From NCBI GenBank assembly GCA_947625425.1, contig CANQOH010000013.1, forward strand, positions 1 to 32,308: a DNA stretch of 32,308 bases. The letters run 5' to 3'. Both the position numbers and the translations under genes were made by a program. Source of the DNA: an uncultured Bacilli bacterium. Its GTDB lineage: Bacteria; Bacillota_I; Bacilli_A; RF39; UBA660. Each line of letters opens with the position of its first letter. Position 1 is the first letter of the stretch. The notes below the pieces were generated by a model, which made no database searches, had not been told where the DNA came from, and saw only the letters and a list, made by a program, of their open reading frames with translations. This document shows positions 1 through 6,748 of the stretch, in pieces.

Positions 1-246
1 GCTACTAATGTAACTGCTACGCCGGTTAGTGAAAGTTCGGTTGCCCAAGCTAGTACACCAAATATTTTTCCAACACCTAGTGTTCCTAGTAGTGCTGCAA
101 CTACATCTGTACCTGCTCAAACAGTGGTAAATACGCCACCAGCATCAAATATATTTCCGACTGCAACAATGCCTAGTAGCAATCAAGTTAACCAAAGCGT
201 AGGTCAAGTACCAGCTGCTCCGGTGACGACTAGTGATGTTTTATAA
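1..246 (+). CDS. C-terminal end of an unknown Pro/Ser/Thr/Ala-rich protein (partial)
   Basis: The reading frame is open from the first base to TAA at 244-246, so only the last 81 residues are seen. They are low-complexity, rich in Pro, Ser, Thr, Ala and Val, with an imperfect repeat (NIFPTPSVPSS, then NIFPTATMPSS), and are probably disordered. The stop lies 15 bases before the TadB-like gene, so it should be co-transcribed with it. In Tad loci this position is often held by the TadA/CpaF (VirB11-type) ATPase, but no ATPase motif falls in the visible part, so that identity is a guess. The tail resembles the proline-rich protein at 29643-31028: both carry IFPT motifs, and they end in SDVL and NDVI respectively. 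Confidence 0.75.
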   Translation, partial: ATNVTATPVSESSVAQASTPNIFPTPSVPSSAATTSVPAQTVVNTPPASNIFPTATMPSSNQVNQSVGQVPAAPVTTSDVL

Positions 247-261
247 TAAGAAGGTGATATT

Positions 262-1155
262 ATGGAATTAGTTATATGGATAGTTATTGCAGTTTTCGTT
301 TTAGCTTATCGATATAATACTGGTGATAATGTTTATAAGTTCTTTGCTGATACAGTATCTAGTGTTTATAATACGTATGCTCCTTATAGTTATCGAGAAG
401 TTAAGGAAAAGACTAAGGAACTAGGATATGAATATACACCTAGACAATATGCGACACAAGTTATGATTATGGGTGGAGCAGCTGCTGGTATAACTTTCCT
501 TTATTTCTATAGTATTCCTGTTTCTGTTGTTTATACAATAATAGCTATTTGCTTTGTTCCTTATTTAAGTTATTTAAGAACTCAACGTTTATATAGTGAA
601 TATTTATTTGAACAAGTTCAAGTTTATACTACTAACGTTATTATGGAATTTAATACGACACAAAGTTTCGTTAAAGCTTTGGAAGGTGTTAGGGATTCTG
701 GTATTTTACAAGATCCTGTTTTAAGAGATGTTAAAAGAATGATTCAAATGTCTTATGATAATGGTACAATTGATGAATCTATTGATTTCTTTAATCAAGC
801 TTATCCTTATTACATGGTTAAAAATATGCATCAATTGTTCTTACAGATAACTAAAGAAGGTGCGAGAGATTCTGGTGAAGCTCTAGAATTAATGTCAATG
901 GATATCGATGCCTTAGTAGAAGGTGTTTATCGTGATAGAATGGATAGACAAACATTTCATAAGAAGTTCTTAACATTCGGTATGGCATTATTCTTATTAG
1001 TTTTAGTTATGCAATTGCTATTTGGTCGTTCTGAATATTTGGCAATGTTAGAAAGATGGTATGTTCAATTAGTATTGCATGCGATTATTATTATTAACTG
1101 TTATTTCTTAATAACTGGTGAAAAATATTATAATGAAGATGTGGGGGTTGAGTAG
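262..1155 (+). CDS. TadB-like T2SSF-domain inner-membrane platform protein
   Basis: 297 residues. The layout is an N-terminal membrane segment (about 1-17), a hydrophobic pair around 68-102, a cytoplasmic helical region (about 110-235, containing the motif region FNTTQSFVKALEGV) and two C-terminal membrane helices (about 240-258 and 267-285). This is the layout of Tad-type GspF/TadB platform proteins, which sit in the membrane and couple the assembly ATPase to pilin insertion. The start is preceded by AAGGTGAT at good spacing. The next gene begins two bases after the stop and encodes a second T2SSF-like protein, matching the usual tadB-tadC pair. The family call rests on topology, size and context; no alignment was run. 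Confidence 0.75.
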   Translation: MELVIWIVIAVFVLAYRYNTGDNVYKFFADTVSSVYNTYAPYSYREVKEKTKELGYEYTPRQYATQVMIMGGAAAGITFLYFYSIPVSVVYTIIAICFVPYLSYLRTQRLYSEYLFEQVQVYTTNVIMEFNTTQSFVKALEGVRDSGILQDPVLRDVKRMIQMSYDNGTIDESIDFFNQAYPYYMVKNMHQLFLQITKEGARDSGEALELMSMDIDALVEGVYRDRMDRQTFHKKFLTFGMALFLLVLVMQLLFGRSEYLAMLERWYVQLVLHAIIIINCYFLITGEKYYNEDVGVE

Positions 1156-1157
1156 TT

Positions 1158-1946
1158 ATGTATTTTGAGATACTTGTTATTGGTATAGTTTTCTTTATTG
1201 TTTTAACAGTTAATGGTTATATTAAACCAAATAAATTTATTCAAGATAACCAAGATATTTTTATGAAATTAAAAGAAGATGATTATGATTTCTTGGTTAG
1301 AGCTAAATATGGAGAAGGACTTGATTCTGATGTTTTATATCAGAAGAGAATAAAAAATGGATTAATTATTATAATATTATTAATATTTATTATGTTATCT
1401 AAGTTAACAGCTGTTAAAATAGTTTTAGCTTGTGTAGCTGGCTATGGTATGTTTAAGTTAGATTATATAAATTTAAAGAATTTTTATAAGGCGCATTTGT
1501 TACAGATAGATTCTATGTTACCTTATTATTTAAAGGGTTTAGAGATTTTAATTCAACACTATACTGTACCAGTTGCTTTAGGTAAATCAATTAATGATGC
1601 TCCTGAGATATTTAGAGAAGGTTTAATTGATATGATTAACAAGATTAATGCCGGTGATGCAACTGTTACACCTTATATGGAATTTGCGCAAATGTATCCA
1701 GTTCGTGACTCAATGCGTATGATGCGTTTGTTATATCGTTTAAGTTTAGGTCGTCAAGAGAGAAAACAAGAACAATTAATTACTTTCTCAAAGACTATTT
1801 CTAACTTACAACAAAAAGCTCGTGAGACAAGGTATAAGGAACGTTTGGATAAGATGGAAAGTAAAACTATGAGTATGCTTGTATGTACAGGTATTGGTGT
1901 TATGATTTTACTTTTAATAGCAGTTATGAACATGATTGGTTCGTAA
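1158..1946 (+). CDS. TadC-like T2SSF-domain inner-membrane platform protein
   Basis: 262 residues, starting just after the TadB-like gene. It has an N-terminal membrane helix (about 3-22), a hydrophobic pair around 68-102, a long helical cytoplasmic region with many charged residues (SLGRQERKQEQL and neighbours) and a C-terminal membrane helix (about 238-260). TadC normally partners TadB in a heteromeric platform, and adjacency plus matching topology support that role here. A separate strong promoter lies 27 bases downstream, so the two platform genes and the pilin genes may be expressed at different levels. Confidence 0.72.
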   Translation: MYFEILVIGIVFFIVLTVNGYIKPNKFIQDNQDIFMKLKEDDYDFLVRAKYGEGLDSDVLYQKRIKNGLIIIILLIFIMLSKLTAVKIVLACVAGYGMFKLDYINLKNFYKAHLLQIDSMLPYYLKGLEILIQHYTVPVALGKSINDAPEIFREGLIDMINKINAGDATVTPYMEFAQMYPVRDSMRMMRLLYRLSLGRQERKQEQLITFSKTISNLQQKARETRYKERLDKMESKTMSMLVCTGIGVMILLLIAVMNMIGS

Positions 1947-1972
1947 AAAAATGTATAGAATTTTAAAAAATA

Positions 1973-2001
1973 TTGAATATGATTTTAATTGATGATATAC
2001 T
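1973..2001 (+). promoter_or_regulatory. Promoter for the pilin-like cluster
   Basis: TTGAAT (1973-1978), a 17-base spacer, then TATACT (1996-2001) with an extended -10 TG at 1993-1994. It sits in the 95-base gap before the first pilin-like gene, whose Shine-Dalgarno (GAAAGGATG region) follows. The fit is very good for a vegetative sigma factor and suggests the pilins are made in excess over the platform proteins. Confidence 0.75.
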
Positions 2002-2041
2002 TTATTTATAAAGTAGATAAAATAGAAAGGATGATTTATAG

Positions 2042-2332
2042 ATGAAAGAGGCTACAGGAGAATTAAATATGACAGTTATTACTGTTGTTGCAATTGCTGC
2101 AATTGCGGCTTTATTTACAATCTTTATAATGCCACAAATTCAAGCAAATATCGCGCTACAAACTGCATGTTCAAATATCGATGCTGATGGTAACTATGAT
2201 GCTGAGATTGAAGCTGGTAATGCTGGTGCTGATGCAAGTTCTGTTAAATGTACTGAATTTAAATGTACTGCTGAGTATAATGGACGTACATATTCTAAAA
2301 CATGTTCTGGTACTCAAGGTGGCGGAGAGTAA
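2042..2332 (+). CDS. Small pilin-like protein 1
   Basis: 96 residues: a short polar leader (MKEATGEL), one hydrophobic helix of about 22 residues (10-32) ending at MPQIQ, and a small polar domain with four cysteines (about 43, 65, 70 and 84) that could form two disulfides. The last residues are Gly-rich. This is the shape of a type IV/Tad pilin, but the leader has no textbook prepilin peptidase site; a cut after Gly6 is possible. It has its own strong promoter and lies first among four proteins with related N-termini, so it may be the major subunit. No family was recognised by sequence, so the function is inferred from shape and context. Confidence 0.6.
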   Translation: MKEATGELNMTVITVVAIAAIAALFTIFIMPQIQANIALQTACSNIDADGNYDAEIEAGNAGADASSVKCTEFKCTAEYNGRTYSKTCSGTQGGGE

Positions 2333-2342
2333 TTTTTACTCC
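2323..2342 (+). other. Hairpin at the 3' end of the first pilin-like gene
   Basis: CGGAG...CTCCG flanks the stop codon, with further pairing through TAA/TTA if two bases bulge. No T-tract follows, so it is not a classical terminator. It could stabilise the 3' end of the first pilin message and raise its dose over downstream genes. Confidence 0.4.
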
Positions 2343-2353
2343 GTATAAATTTA

Positions 2354-2373
2354 TCTTAATGAGGTGATTAAGA
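2354..2373 (+). promoter_or_regulatory. Hairpin carrying the Shine-Dalgarno in its loop
   Basis: TCTTAAT (2354-2360) pairs with ATTAAGA (2367-2373), leaving exactly GAGGTG, the ribosome binding site of the next gene, as the six-base loop. The ATG is at 2375. This may tune translation of the second pilin-like gene, although AT-rich DNA makes chance pairing possible. Confidence 0.4.
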
Positions 2374-2374
2374 A

Positions 2375-2608
2375 ATGAAAGAAGCTACAGGTGAACTAAC
2401 TGGTTCTGTAATTGTTGTTTCGGCCGTTGCTTTGCTTACGGCTTTTTTCTTTATGTTTATTTGGCCTATTGTTAAAGATAACATGCAAAATAGGGCAACT
2501 TGCGCTAATGCAATGTGTGATAATGGCTATAATGATAATTGGATGGCTTATTGTAAGAATCCAAATGATCCTTCTGGCGATTATTTTGAATGCCCATTTA
2601 GAGGGTAG
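2375..2608 (+). CDS. Small pilin-like protein 2
   Basis: 77 residues. The leader MKEATGEL is identical to that of protein 1, and the hydrophobic helix (about 10-30) is similar, so the two probably arose by tandem duplication. The remaining domain is only about 45 residues, polar and aromatic, with four cysteines (about 44, 48, 57 and 73). The start ATG follows GAGGTG. It lies between the other pilin-like genes, ten bases before the next. A minor subunit is likely by analogy with Tad systems; no family was recognised. Confidence 0.55.
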   Translation: MKEATGELTGSVIVVSAVALLTAFFFMFIWPIVKDNMQNRATCANAMCDNGYNDNWMAYCKNPNDPSGDYFECPFRG

Positions 2609-2617
2609 GTGTAAACA

Positions 2618-3160
2618 TTGAAAGAGTCGATAGGTGGTACATGGATTTTTGTATTAGTAATATCCTTTCTTGCTTTATTTACAACTTTTGTTAGTGTTTC
2701 TACTCATTATTCTAGATGCTATAAAATAAAAGATGAAATATTATTAGCTCTTGAAAGAGGACACGGAATTAATACAGATTCTATTAGAGCAATAAATGAT
2801 TATTTAGGATCTTTAGGTTATTCTGCTACTGGTAAATGTCCAGAAGATGGTAATTGCTGGGCTCATTTTACTATTGGTGATGAATCACCAAATTGGTCTG
2901 GTAAAGCTAATTATTGTATAACAAAATACCAAGTTACGGCACGTAATAGTACAACTGGAGATGATTCAACGGGAAAACCAGTAATATATACTGATGGACC
3001 AGTTGGACATCCAGAAGCGGCATATTATGGAGTTGTGGTATTCTTTAGATTAGAATGGCCAATCTTTAGAGATATGTTTAGTATTAATATTAGTGGTGAA
3101 ACTTCAATTTTGTATTTAGTTAATGATTTTGATGAAATAAATGATAAATGCTTTGGGTGA
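2618..3160 (+). CDS. Pilin-like / TadE-like protein 3
   Basis: 180 residues from a TTG start (2618-2620), chosen because AGGTG lies just upstream and the leader MKESIG matches its neighbours. A hydrophobic helix (about 9-27) is followed by an extracytoplasmic domain with several cysteines. It is paralogous to the next protein: both have SR-x-x-KIK-E-L after the helix, a Gly-Tyr/Cys-Pro segment, and near the end a YY-V-V-F-E-P strand pattern. Size and layout recall TadE/TadF pseudopilins, but that is an inference. The start of protein 4 lies 8 bases after the stop. Confidence 0.6.
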   Translation: MKESIGGTWIFVLVISFLALFTTFVSVSTHYSRCYKIKDEILLALERGHGINTDSIRAINDYLGSLGYSATGKCPEDGNCWAHFTIGDESPNWSGKANYCITKYQVTARNSTTGDDSTGKPVIYTDGPVGHPEAAYYGVVVFFRLEWPIFRDMFSINISGETSILYLVNDFDEINDKCFG

Positions 3161-3167
3161 TGATTAG

Positions 3168-3770
3168 ATGAAAAATGGAATAGTTAACATTTGGCTTTTA
3201 GGTTTAATTGTTGTTTTTATAGCATTATTTTCGGCATTTATTATCATTAACATTAATTACTCTAGATCTTTTAAAATAAAAAATGAAGTATTAACTATTA
3301 TTGAAAAACATAAAGGTGTTGTTACTGAAGATAAATCTAAGGGTGGTAAATCATTGATTAGTGATGGTCAATCGATTACAGTTAATGTTAATACTGTTCA
3401 AACAATTAATTTATATTTAATGGGTAGTAATTATGATGCTATGGGATATTGTCCAACTGGAGAAAAAGGAGATTACCCAGGTACTTGGTATGGTGTTTCT
3501 ATATTAAGAGATGGCAATAAAATAGCTAATACATTTGAACCAGCTAGTAGAGATAAAAAGTATTATTATTGTTTTGCTAAATATACAGCTAATAAACAAG
3601 TTGGTAGATATAAAGCTGTATATTATAGAGTTAGATTATTTTATAAATTTGAAGTACCAGTTTTGGATAACTTCCTTTCAGTAAAAGTTGAAGGTATTAC
3701 AGATGAAGTATATGATCCTCAAGATACAAAGGAAGGTATTAATGAAACTGATTTTAATGAAGGAATATAA
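3168..3770 (+). CDS. Pilin-like / TadE-like protein 4
   Basis: 200 residues. The N-terminal helix (about 8-28) follows the short leader MKNGIVN. The soluble part aligns by eye with protein 3 (SRSFKIKNEVL against SRCYKIKDEIL; AVYYRVRLFYKFEVP against AAYYGVVVFFRLEWP), with a larger insert around residues 48-70 and fewer cysteines. The start follows GGTGATG. The pair could form a minor-pilin heterodimer, as TadE and TadF are thought to do. Its final residues are acidic. The role is inferred from context only. Confidence 0.6.
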   Translation: MKNGIVNIWLLGLIVVFIALFSAFIIININYSRSFKIKNEVLTIIEKHKGVVTEDKSKGGKSLISDGQSITVNVNTVQTINLYLMGSNYDAMGYCPTGEKGDYPGTWYGVSILRDGNKIANTFEPASRDKKYYYCFAKYTANKQVGRYKAVYYRVRLFYKFEVPVLDNFLSVKVEGITDEVYDPQDTKEGINETDFNEGI

Positions 3771-3802
3771 TTAATCGATAGAATAAAGGGAGTTGACATT
3801 TA

Positions 3803-4891
3803 ATGAATGTTATAGTTGCTAATAAGTATTCAGCGATGTTATCTAGTTTAAGTAATAAAATAGATTTAATTAAGACAATCGATGGAGAATTTCAAGTTGA
3901 TGATTTAGTTGCTCAATTTGATAATTTCTTCTTTAATAAAATGATATTAGATATTACAGCTATAGCAGGATATCAAGATATATCACAAATTCAAAGACTT
4001 TCTTTTGGAATGGATATGTCGAAAATTATCTTATTATTAGATGATTCTCCAGTTGTTAATTCGCCACAATACTTATCTGAATTAGTATCAATGGGAATTT
4101 ATAACTTTACAAGAAATATAGATGCTATTACTTATTTGATTGATAATCCAAATACATATAAGGATGTTGCTCAATTTCATATTATAGGAAATAATGGTGC
4201 AGCGCCTAACCAAGCGCCACAAGGTGGCAATGGTGGTATGATGGGTGGATTTAATGGCAATAGAGGTGCTGTTAACGAAAGATCGTTTATTAATTCTAGT
4301 ATTGCAATGCCTAGTATAGGTGGAACAAGAATTATAGGAATTAAAGATCTTACTGATCATGCTGGAGCGACAACATTAATATATATGTTAAAGAAACAGT
4401 TATCGGAAAATTACTCAGTATTAGGATTAGAATTAGATAAAAATGATTTTTTATATTTTAATGATCCGGAGTTGAAAAGTGTTAGTAGTAAAGATCTAAA
4501 TTCAGTTATAAAGAATCCGGTAAATAATTATAATGTTATTTTAATAGATGTTAATGATAGTTCGGAAGCAGCAAATTGTACAGAAATGTTGTATTTAATT
4601 GAACCATCAACATTAATGTTAAATAAAATGATTAGACGTGATCGTAATATTTTAGATAAGATTAAAGGGATGAAGGTAATCTTAAATAAGAGTTTATTAG
4701 ATCCAAATGATATTAGAGAATTCGAAGCTGAAGCAAGATGTAGTGTTTTTCACAATATTTGTCCATTAGATGATAAGAAAGATAAACATCGTGTTTTAGA
4801 TGAGCTATTAAATAAATTAGGTTTTGATAAAAATAGACCAGCTAGCGAAGGAAATAAGTCTGCTAGATTGTTTGGTATTGTCAAAGAATAA
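3803..4891 (+). CDS. TadZ/CpaE-like atypical ATPase
   Basis: 362 residues. Residues 1 to about 125 resemble a degenerate receiver-like alpha/beta domain. A Gly/Asn/Gln-rich linker (about 128-155) leads to a MinD/ParA-like domain from about residue 173 (RIIGIKDLTDHAGATT). TadZ/CpaE proteins have this atypical receiver plus atypical ATPase plan and help place the pilus machine at a cell pole. Here the P-loop reads DHAGATTL: both Walker lysines are missing, the second being Ala189, so ATP hydrolysis is doubtful. A hydrophobic strand followed by Asp (NVILIDVND) matches the Walker B-like strand of the fold. The Shine-Dalgarno AGGGAG precedes the ATG. Confidence 0.72.
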   Translation: MNVIVANKYSAMLSSLSNKIDLIKTIDGEFQVDDLVAQFDNFFFNKMILDITAIAGYQDISQIQRLSFGMDMSKIILLLDDSPVVNSPQYLSELVSMGIYNFTRNIDAITYLIDNPNTYKDVAQFHIIGNNGAAPNQAPQGGNGGMMGGFNGNRGAVNERSFINSSIAMPSIGGTRIIGIKDLTDHAGATTLIYMLKKQLSENYSVLGLELDKNDFLYFNDPELKSVSSKDLNSVIKNPVNNYNVILIDVNDSSEAANCTEMLYLIEPSTLMLNKMIRRDRNILDKIKGMKVILNKSLLDPNDIREFEAEARCSVFHNICPLDDKKDKHRVLDELLNKLGFDKNRPASEGNKSARLFGIVKE

Positions 4892-4900
4892 AAGAAAAAC

Positions 4901-4929
4901 TTGACATATTATGTAAATTTAAATACAAT
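4901..4929 (+). promoter_or_regulatory. Strong promoter for the first VirB2-like gene
   Basis: TTGACA (4901-4906), a 17-base spacer and TACAAT (4924-4929): a near-consensus vegetative promoter. It begins ten bases after the TadZ-like stop and sits 28 bases before the ATG at 4958, which has its own Shine-Dalgarno. It argues against using the in-frame TTG at 4901 as a start codon. Confidence 0.82.
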
Positions 4930-4957
4930 TATATTAGAAATGAAGGAGATGTTTTAT

Positions 4958-5281
4958 ATGAATATATTAGCTGCTATTAACTTTTGTGCAAAAACAAAAG
5001 ATATATGGGTTGTTGTTGGTAAAATTTTAGGAGTTTTTAAAATTGTTATTCCACTATTAATTATTATTTTTGGTTGTATAGATTTAGGAAAAGCCGTTGT
5101 TGCTTCTAAAGATGATGAAATCAAAAAAGCTATGAAACAATTAGCTATGAGAGCTATTGCTGGTATTGCTATTTGGTTTGTACCAACATTAGTAGGTTTA
5201 GTATTCAGTTTAGTTGATGCTACTAGTGATGCAGATTATGAACAATGTGCAACATGTGTTTCTAAATCTGGAAACTGCTAA
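4958..5281 (+). CDS. VirB2/TrbC-like small membrane protein 1 (candidate T4SS pilin)
   Basis: 107 residues from ATG 4958, chosen because AAGGAG lies at 4943-4948 and the upstream in-frame TTG falls in the promoter. There are two membrane helices (about 16-42 and 66-90) joined by a short charged loop (ASKDDEIKKAMKQ), and a Cys-rich C-terminus (C-x2-C-x6-C). The two-helix hairpin fits VirB2/TrbC-type subunits of type IV secretion pili. A near-perfect promoter in front and a terminator behind mean it can be transcribed alone at high level, as expected for a fibre subunit. Unlike most VirB2 proteins it has no clear signal peptide. It is paralogous to the next gene. Confidence 0.62.
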   Translation: MNILAAINFCAKTKDIWVVVGKILGVFKIVIPLLIIIFGCIDLGKAVVASKDDEIKKAMKQLAMRAIAGIAIWFVPTLVGLVFSLVDATSDADYEQCATCVSKSGNC

Positions 5282-5301
5282 TATAAAAATAATCCTTAAA
5301 T

Positions 5302-5333
5302 AAAATGATATTTGTTTTAATATCATTTTTTTT
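5302..5333 (+). terminator. Rho-independent terminator after VirB2-like gene 1
   Basis: AAAATGATATT (5302-5312) pairs perfectly with AATATCATTTT (5319-5329) around a six-base loop, and a T run continues to 5333. It separates the first VirB2-like gene from the rest of the secretion operon. Confidence 0.85.
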
Positions 5334-5334
5334 G

Positions 5335-5343
5335 TGTTATAAT
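5335..5343 (+). promoter_or_regulatory. Extended -10 promoter for the T4SS operon
   Basis: TGTTATAAT directly follows the terminator. No good -35 is present at 17 bases, which an extended -10 can tolerate. The Shine-Dalgarno GAGGTG (5355-5360) and ATG 5367 follow. It likely drives the genes from the second VirB2-like protein to virB4. Confidence 0.6.
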
Positions 5344-5366
5344 TTTTATGATATGAGGTGTTTTCT

Positions 5367-5759
5367 ATGTATAGAAAATTATTATTAGTTATTTTGGTAT
5401 TAATTGGGGGATTATTTTTAGCAACTACTGAAGTAAAAGCTATGGATACTTCTTTTGGTGTTACTTATAGTTTAGCTGAAGGTACTGATGATTGTGATGG
5501 TATTTTTGACAAGGAAGTTATTGATTTTTTACAACAGATATTTAATGTATTTAAGTATGCTGCTCCTTTGTTGTGCTTAGCTTTATCTATTGTTGATTTT
5601 ATTAAGGCGACGGCGAGTCAAGATAAAGATGCGTTAGTTAAAGCAGCCAAGATGACTGGTAAAAGAATTATATATGCTATTATTTTATTCTTTATTCCTG
5701 ATTTAATTAATTTCTTATTTAATTTATTAGGTTGGTATGGTACGTGTGGTATTAGTTAG
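5367..5759 (+). CDS. VirB2/TrbC-like small membrane protein 2
   Basis: 130 residues from ATG 5367; the in-frame GTG at 5358 is part of the Shine-Dalgarno. It has a signal peptide with a likely cut after VKA (about residue 26), a short loop with one Cys, then two membrane helices (about 55-77 and 98-122) joined by ASQDKDALVKAAKMTGKR. That loop and the second helix match protein 1 closely (D-x-x-KA-x-AS; R-x-I-x-x-I; F-x-P-x-L-x-x-x-F), so the two are paralogs. One Cys lies near the end (YGTCGIS). The layout is typical of VirB2/TrbC pilins, here with the expected signal peptide. Confidence 0.65.
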   Translation: MYRKLLLVILVLIGGLFLATTEVKAMDTSFGVTYSLAEGTDDCDGIFDKEVIDFLQQIFNVFKYAAPLLCLALSIVDFIKATASQDKDALVKAAKMTGKRIIYAIILFFIPDLINFLFNLLGWYGTCGIS

Positions 5760-5771
5760 AGGTGATTTCTT

Positions 5772-6590
5772 ATGTATTTTTTATTTAAATTAACATCGGT
5801 TCTTACTAGTGGTTTCGTCGGAATCATTTTAACATTGGATACCGTAATTATTTATGGTTGTATTTCACATGTCTTTAGAATTTTTATGGCTATTGCCAGT
5901 GCTAGATTATTATCTTCTGATGCTTATAATGATGTTGCTAATAAGATATATGCGGTTGTTGGTGTTGTGATGCTCTTTGTTTTAGCTTATGCAATTTTAA
6001 GAGCAATTATTGATCCAGAGCAATCGATGAAAAACGAGTTAGGACCACAACTTATAAAGAGAATTGTCATTGCGGTTGTTGGTTTAGCTATAACACCAGT
6101 TTTATTTAATGTTATGTATCAAGGACAAAATTTGTTTTTGGAACATGATGTTTTAGCAAGAATCTTTTTTAGAGGTAATAATAGTTTAACTGCTCATTTT
6201 AATCAGAGTAGTATTGATGTTGGAGATACTTCGGTCCCAATTGATCAAGATGTAAATATTGATGAGCAGATTAAAGAAATAGGTGGAAGCGTTACCGCTG
6301 TTAACTTATGGCAAGCTTTCTTCTATCCAGCTGAGGATAGTGGTAAGACAGCTGATGAGATTGAAGCTGATCCGGATGATTATTTCTTAGCAGCTGCTGG
6401 ATATGGATTGGCTTGTGCAGGAACAATTGCTGCTGGAACAGCAATTGCCCTTAATTTAATACCTGGTATTGGTACGGTAGCAAGTATTTTATTACTAGGA
6501 GCGACGGTTTATTCATGTGCTAATGCCGTTATTAATAGTAATGTGTATGATGATGTATCTGGGCTTACTAATGGAGAAAGATCACTCTAA
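5772..6590 (+). CDS. VirB6/TrbL-like T4SS membrane protein, N-terminal part (frameshifted)
   Basis: 272 residues to an early TAA at 6588-6590. There are several membrane helices (about 17-42, 58-80, 92-115 and 212-252) and a polar extracytoplasmic stretch around 130-200. The last residues (NGERSL) are out of frame with the continuation. Frame +2 is open from 6572 and carries on into the rest of a VirB6-like protein, so this is the front of one gene of roughly 925 residues. VirB6 forms part of the inner-membrane channel of type IV secretion. The Shine-Dalgarno GAGGTGATT precedes the start, 12 bases after the second VirB2-like gene. Confidence 0.75.
   Translation: MYFLFKLTSVLTSGFVGIILTLDTVIIYGCISHVFRIFMAIASARLLSSDAYNDVANKIYAVVGVVMLFVLAYAILRAIIDPEQSMKNELGPQLIKRIVIAVVGLAITPVLFNVMYQGQNLFLEHDVLARIFFRGNNSLTAHFNQSSIDVGDTSVPIDQDVNIDEQIKEIGGSVTAVNLWQAFFYPAEDSGKTADEIEADPDDYFLAAAGYGLACAGTIAAGTAIALNLIPGIGTVASILLLGATVYSCANAVINSNVYDDVSGLTNGERSL
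6572..6590 (+). pseudogene. Frameshift junction in the VirB6-like gene
   Basis: The frame used from 5772 stops at 6588-6590, while frame +2, closed at 6569-6571, is open from 6572 straight into the downstream ORF. One extra A in the GAAAG run at 6576-6580 would join them as ...NGEKITLTQAYAYAAGGG..., a smooth hydrophobic continuation. The bases do not form a canonical -1 slippery heptamer. An assembly or sequencing error, or a recent inactivating deletion, is more likely than programmed frameshifting. Confidence 0.75.
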
Positions 6591-6748
6591 CACAAGCTTA
6601 TGCTTATGCCGCTGGTGGTGGATCTTTTGGAGTATTTACAGCTTTCTTAGATAATTATGTCGATGATGGTGATATAACTTATTTATTTGGTTTTTCAACT
6701 GCTGCAGGTATTTTTGCTTTATATGCCTTTGTTTCATTTAGTATTGAT

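Noticed and set aside
3793..3798. TTGACA box before the TadZ-like gene
   Set aside because: No -10 at proper distance; it overlaps the ribosome site region of the ATG at 3803, so it looks accidental.
4088..4360. Minus-strand ORF inside the TadZ-like gene
   Set aside because: It has no ribosome site and no recognisable protein features, and lies fully antisense to a well-supported gene.
6570..6592. Programmed -1 frameshifting in the VirB6-like gene
   Set aside because: The bases GGAGAAAGATC do not form an X-XXY-YYZ slippery site and no downstream pseudoknot is evident.
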